Source: a bacterium (GTDB taxonomy: Bacteria; SZUA-79; Acidulodesulfobacterales; Acidulodesulfobacteraceae). Taken from it: 9,268 bases of DNA. This document shows positions 7,565-9,268 of the stretch, in pieces. The DNA is taken from contig JAJYYS010000059.1 in NCBI GenBank assembly GCA_021800745.1, forward strand, positions 1-9,268. The letters are read 5' to 3'. Under the pieces are notes generated by a model. The model saw only the letters and a list, made by a program, of their open reading frames with translations. It had not been told where the DNA came from and made no database searches. Each line of letters opens with the position of its first letter. Position 1 is the stretch's first letter. The position numbers and the translations under genes are program-made.

Positions 7565-8857
7565 CTATTCGGCGTTATACCTGTCGAATATATAATTTAT
7601 ATATTTGTAATAATAATTTATATCGAATATGGCTTCTATTTCGTCCGGCGGCAAAAGACGCAGCACCGCATGGTCGTTTTTTAATAATTCTTTAAAGCCG
7701 GTCTGCGTTTGAATAGATTCGTGGGCAAGTTTCTGGACTATTTTATAGGCTTCTTCCCTTAACATACCTTTATCCACTAAAGACAATAATACTTTCTGGG
7801 AAAAAATCACCCCTTTGGTTAAATCTATATTTTTAAGCATATTTTCTTTATTGACGACTAAATTGTCTATAAGATACGTCAGCTGGTGAAGAATGTAATA
7901 TGCCAGAATAGTGGAATCAGGCGCTATAATTCTTTCCACGGACGAATGAGATATGTCTCTTTCGTGCCACAGCGGTATATTTTCTAAAGACGCTATAAGA
8001 TTAGACCTCAAGATTCTCGAAAGTCCGCAGATGTTTTCGGATACTATCGGGTTTTTTTTGTGGGGCATAGCGGACGAACCTTTTTGGCCCGGCGCAAAAG
8101 GCTCTTCTATTTCGGAAACTTCCGTTCTCATAAGATGCCTGATTTCAAGCGCTATTTTCTCGCAGGAAGCGCCGAGAGATGCAAGCGCGTAAAAAGCGTC
8201 GGCATAAACGTCTCTTTGGATAACCTGATTAGATAAAATATTGTTAAGCCCGAGCAGCTCTAACGCGGTCTTTTCCACCTCCGGAGGTATATTGGCATAT
8301 GTCCCCACCGCCCCCGAAAGTTTGCCGAAAGACGACGAATGAACGGCGTTTTTAATTCTTTCCTCCGCCCTTTTAATTTCTTCGTAAAATATCAGAAGTT
8401 TAAAGCCCAGCGTGACTGGTTCGGCATGTATTCCGTGTGTCCTCCCCATTACCGGCGTAAATTTATACCTTAAAGCCTGATTTCTGAGAGATTCCTTGAG
8501 GTTTTCGGCTTTCTTCAGAATAAGCTCGAGCGCTTCTTTTAATATTAAAGAAAAAGAGGTGTCGCCCACGTCGGAAGAAGTAAGCCCTAAATGAATAAAC
8601 CTCGAGTCTTCGCCGACGTATTTTGCCACGTCGGTTAAGAACGCTATAACGTCGTGTTTGGAAACGCGCTCTATCTCTTCTATCTCGTTTACGTTAAATT
8701 TGGCTTTTTGAATAATGTTGTCGTATGAAGCATCGGGAATTTTACCTATTTTGTTATATGCGGTGCAGACGGCAAGTTCGACTTTAAGCCATGTCCGGTA
8801 TTTATTTTCAAGCGACCATATTTTCGAAATTTCGGGAAGGGAATATCTGTCTATCAA
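7565..8857 (-). CDS. purB: Adenylosuccinate lyase (PurB)
   Basis: PurB eliminates fumarate at two steps: SAICAR to AICAR, and adenylosuccinate to AMP. It belongs to the fumarase/aspartase superfamily and works as a homotetramer in the cytoplasm. The superfamily signature SSAMPHKKNP is at residues 261-270, within the mobile catalytic loop that carries the probable base Ser262. His68 in KHDV and His141 in GRTHG are the conserved active-site histidines. HLGLTSSDVGDT (89-100) and RDISHSSVERI (300-310) also match. The 430-residue length is that of the B. subtilis-type enzyme. The start is TTG: the protein then begins MIDRYSLPEISKIW, the normal PurB N-terminus, with a strong GGAGGT six bases upstream. 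The stop is TAG. It lies 37 bases downstream of the ExbD/TolR gene. Substrate assignment rests on the strong family match and its purine-operon context. Confidence 0.97.
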   Translation of the reverse strand: MIDRYSLPEISKIWSLENKYRTWLKVELAVCTAYNKIGKIPDASYDNIIQKAKFNVNEIEEIERVSKHDVIAFLTDVAKYVGEDSRFIHLGLTSSDVGDTSFSLILKEALELILKKAENLKESLRNQALRYKFTPVMGRTHGIHAEPVTLGFKLLIFYEEIKRAEERIKNAVHSSSFGKLSGAVGTYANIPPEVEKTALELLGLNNILSNQVIQRDVYADAFYALASLGASCEKIALEIRHLMRTEVSEIEEPFAPGQKGSSAMPHKKNPIVSENICGLSRILRSNLIASLENIPLWHERDISHSSVERIIAPDSTILAYYILHQLTYLIDNLVVNKENMLKNIDLTKGVIFSQKVLLSLVDKGMLREEAYKIVQKLAHESIQTQTGFKELLKNDHAVLRLLPPDEIEAIFDINYYYKYINYIFDRYNAE

Positions 8858-8863
8858 GTTGAA

Positions 8864-8869
8864 ACCTCC
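8864..8869 (-). promoter_or_regulatory. Ribosome binding site deciding the TTG start of purB
   Basis: The minus strand reads GGAGGT here, followed by a six-base spacer and then TTG at 8857-8855. This near-perfect Shine-Dalgarno fixes the purB start at TTG. That start gives exactly the expected PurB N-terminus, and it is the strongest ribosome binding site I see in the window. Confidence 0.85.
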
Positions 8870-8894
8870 GTTATATATGCTATATTATTTATTT

Positions 8895-9268
8895 TTACTT
8901 CTTTGTCGCGATGGCGATTTTATAAAGTCCGTGTTCTATACTTAAGCCCATAACGTTTACGATGCTTGAGGCGGTGGATTCTTTATCGGCTTTTATAATA
9001 ATCGTGGGGTTGCTTTCCGAAGTCTTGATGTTTTTCATAAATAAAGACAGTTCTTTTTCAGACAGCTCTTTGTTTTTATAAAATATTTTGCCCGCTTTCG
9101 TTATATAAATGGTTATAGGTTTTTTAGACGAAGTAAACGATTTTACGCCGGATTTAGGCAGATGAATTTTTATGCCGTAGCTCGAAGTAAAAGTCGTGGT
9201 CATCATAAAAAATATCAACAGGGTTAAGAAAACGTCCACCATATTGATAACGTTTATTATGGGGTCGG
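8895..9268 (-). CDS. exbD/tolR: ExbD/TolR-family biopolymer transport protein, partial (5' end outside the window)
   Basis: This is the inner-membrane partner of an ExbB/TolQ proton channel, which energises TonB- or Tol-type envelope processes. The reading frame is open to the window edge, adding at least eight residues (DPIINVIN) before the internal Met at 9242. The true start is therefore beyond 9268, with an estimated 10-20 residues missing. The single membrane segment is about visible residues 6-25. It carries the hallmark Asp of the MVDVFLTLLIFFM motif (the proton-relay residue in ExbD/TolR). The periplasmic domain follows, with family motifs IHLPKSG, IIIKADK and VNVMGLSIEHGLYKIAIAT up to the C-terminus. 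The common Thr-Pro before the transmembrane Asp is replaced by Ile-Asn. ExbD and TolR cannot be told apart from this part alone; an exbB/tolQ gene would be expected just outside the window. The stop lies 37 bases before purB, so read-through into the purine genes is plausible. Confidence 0.9.
   Translation of the reverse strand, partial: DPIINVINMVDVFLTLLIFFMMTTTFTSSYGIKIHLPKSGVKSFTSSKKPITIYITKAGKIFYKNKELSEKELSLFMKNIKTSESNPTIIIKADKESTASSIVNVMGLSIEHGLYKIAIATKK

Larger units (their letters stand above)
16..8857 (-). other. Predicted transcription unit purB-purS-purQ-purL-purF-pyrE-lipoprotein-nadB
   Basis: Eight genes are co-directional, with gaps of 54, 11, 18, 40, 43 and 2 bases and a final 11-base overlap. 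No gap is long enough to hold a typical promoter plus leader or a purine riboswitch, and none contains a convincing hairpin followed by a U-tract. I infer one polycistronic message. Its promoter is either in front of the ExbD/TolR partner genes outside the window or inside an upstream coding region. Operon membership of the ExbD/TolR gene is possible but less certain on functional grounds. The left end of the unit is not seen, because nadB stops only 15 bases from the window edge. Confidence 0.7.

Noticed and set aside
7562..7574. Small inverted repeat (CGCC-GAATA-GGCG on the minus strand) at the purB stop codon as a possible terminator
   Set aside because: The stem is only four base pairs, and the following minus-strand sequence is GATAATACG rather than a U-tract, so it would not terminate transcription by the usual mechanism.
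7545..7590. Promoter-like elements before purS (TCGACA and GATAAT on the minus strand)
   Set aside because: The spacing between them is about 20 bases, longer than a standard promoter, and such matches are frequent in AT-rich DNA.
8858..8894. Purine riboswitch or PurR-type leader before purB
   Set aside because: The gap is only 37 bases, too short for a purine aptamer, and no palindromic operator is apparent.

Overview
This is a compact, single-strand block of nucleotide-biosynthesis genes. Every credible gene lies on the minus strand, so transcription runs from the right edge to the left. In that order the genes are: the 3' part of an ExbD/TolR-family membrane protein (cut by the window edge), purB, purS, purQ, purL, purF, pyrE, a lipoprotein of unknown function, and nadB. 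Gaps between genes run from 54 bases (purB/purS) down to 2 bases (pyrE/lipoprotein). The lipoprotein gene and nadB overlap by 11 bases. No gene-free stretch approaches 300 bases. I see no RNA gene, insertion sequence, CRISPR array, large repeat or convincing terminator.

The genes point to a Gram-negative bacterium, because there is a lipobox lipoprotein and an ExbD/TolR protein. The purine enzymes are of the Bacillus type: a short PurL working with separate PurS and PurQ subunits, and a PurF with a cleavable propeptide and four Fe-S cluster cysteines. The enteric type has one large fused PurL, so gamma- and beta-proteobacteria are unlikely. A deltaproteobacterium-like or related anaerobic Gram-negative lineage would fit, but this is inference and I cannot name a genus. 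The DNA is moderately AT-rich throughout, with no compositional break that suggests recent transfer.

Functionally, PurF makes the first committed purine intermediate from PRPP. PurS, PurQ and PurL together form the FGAM synthetase complex (step 4). PurB catalyses two later steps. PyrE makes OMP from PRPP and orotate. NadB starts NAD synthesis from aspartate, a route that also consumes PRPP downstream at NadC. The block therefore joins purine, pyrimidine and pyridine nucleotide supply. The remaining purine genes (purC, purD, purE, purH, purM, purN) and nadA/nadC are not in the window. The least explained gene is the lipoprotein between pyrE and nadB. I did not find a clearly novel system; most of the window is ordinary housekeeping metabolism with a few details worth checking.
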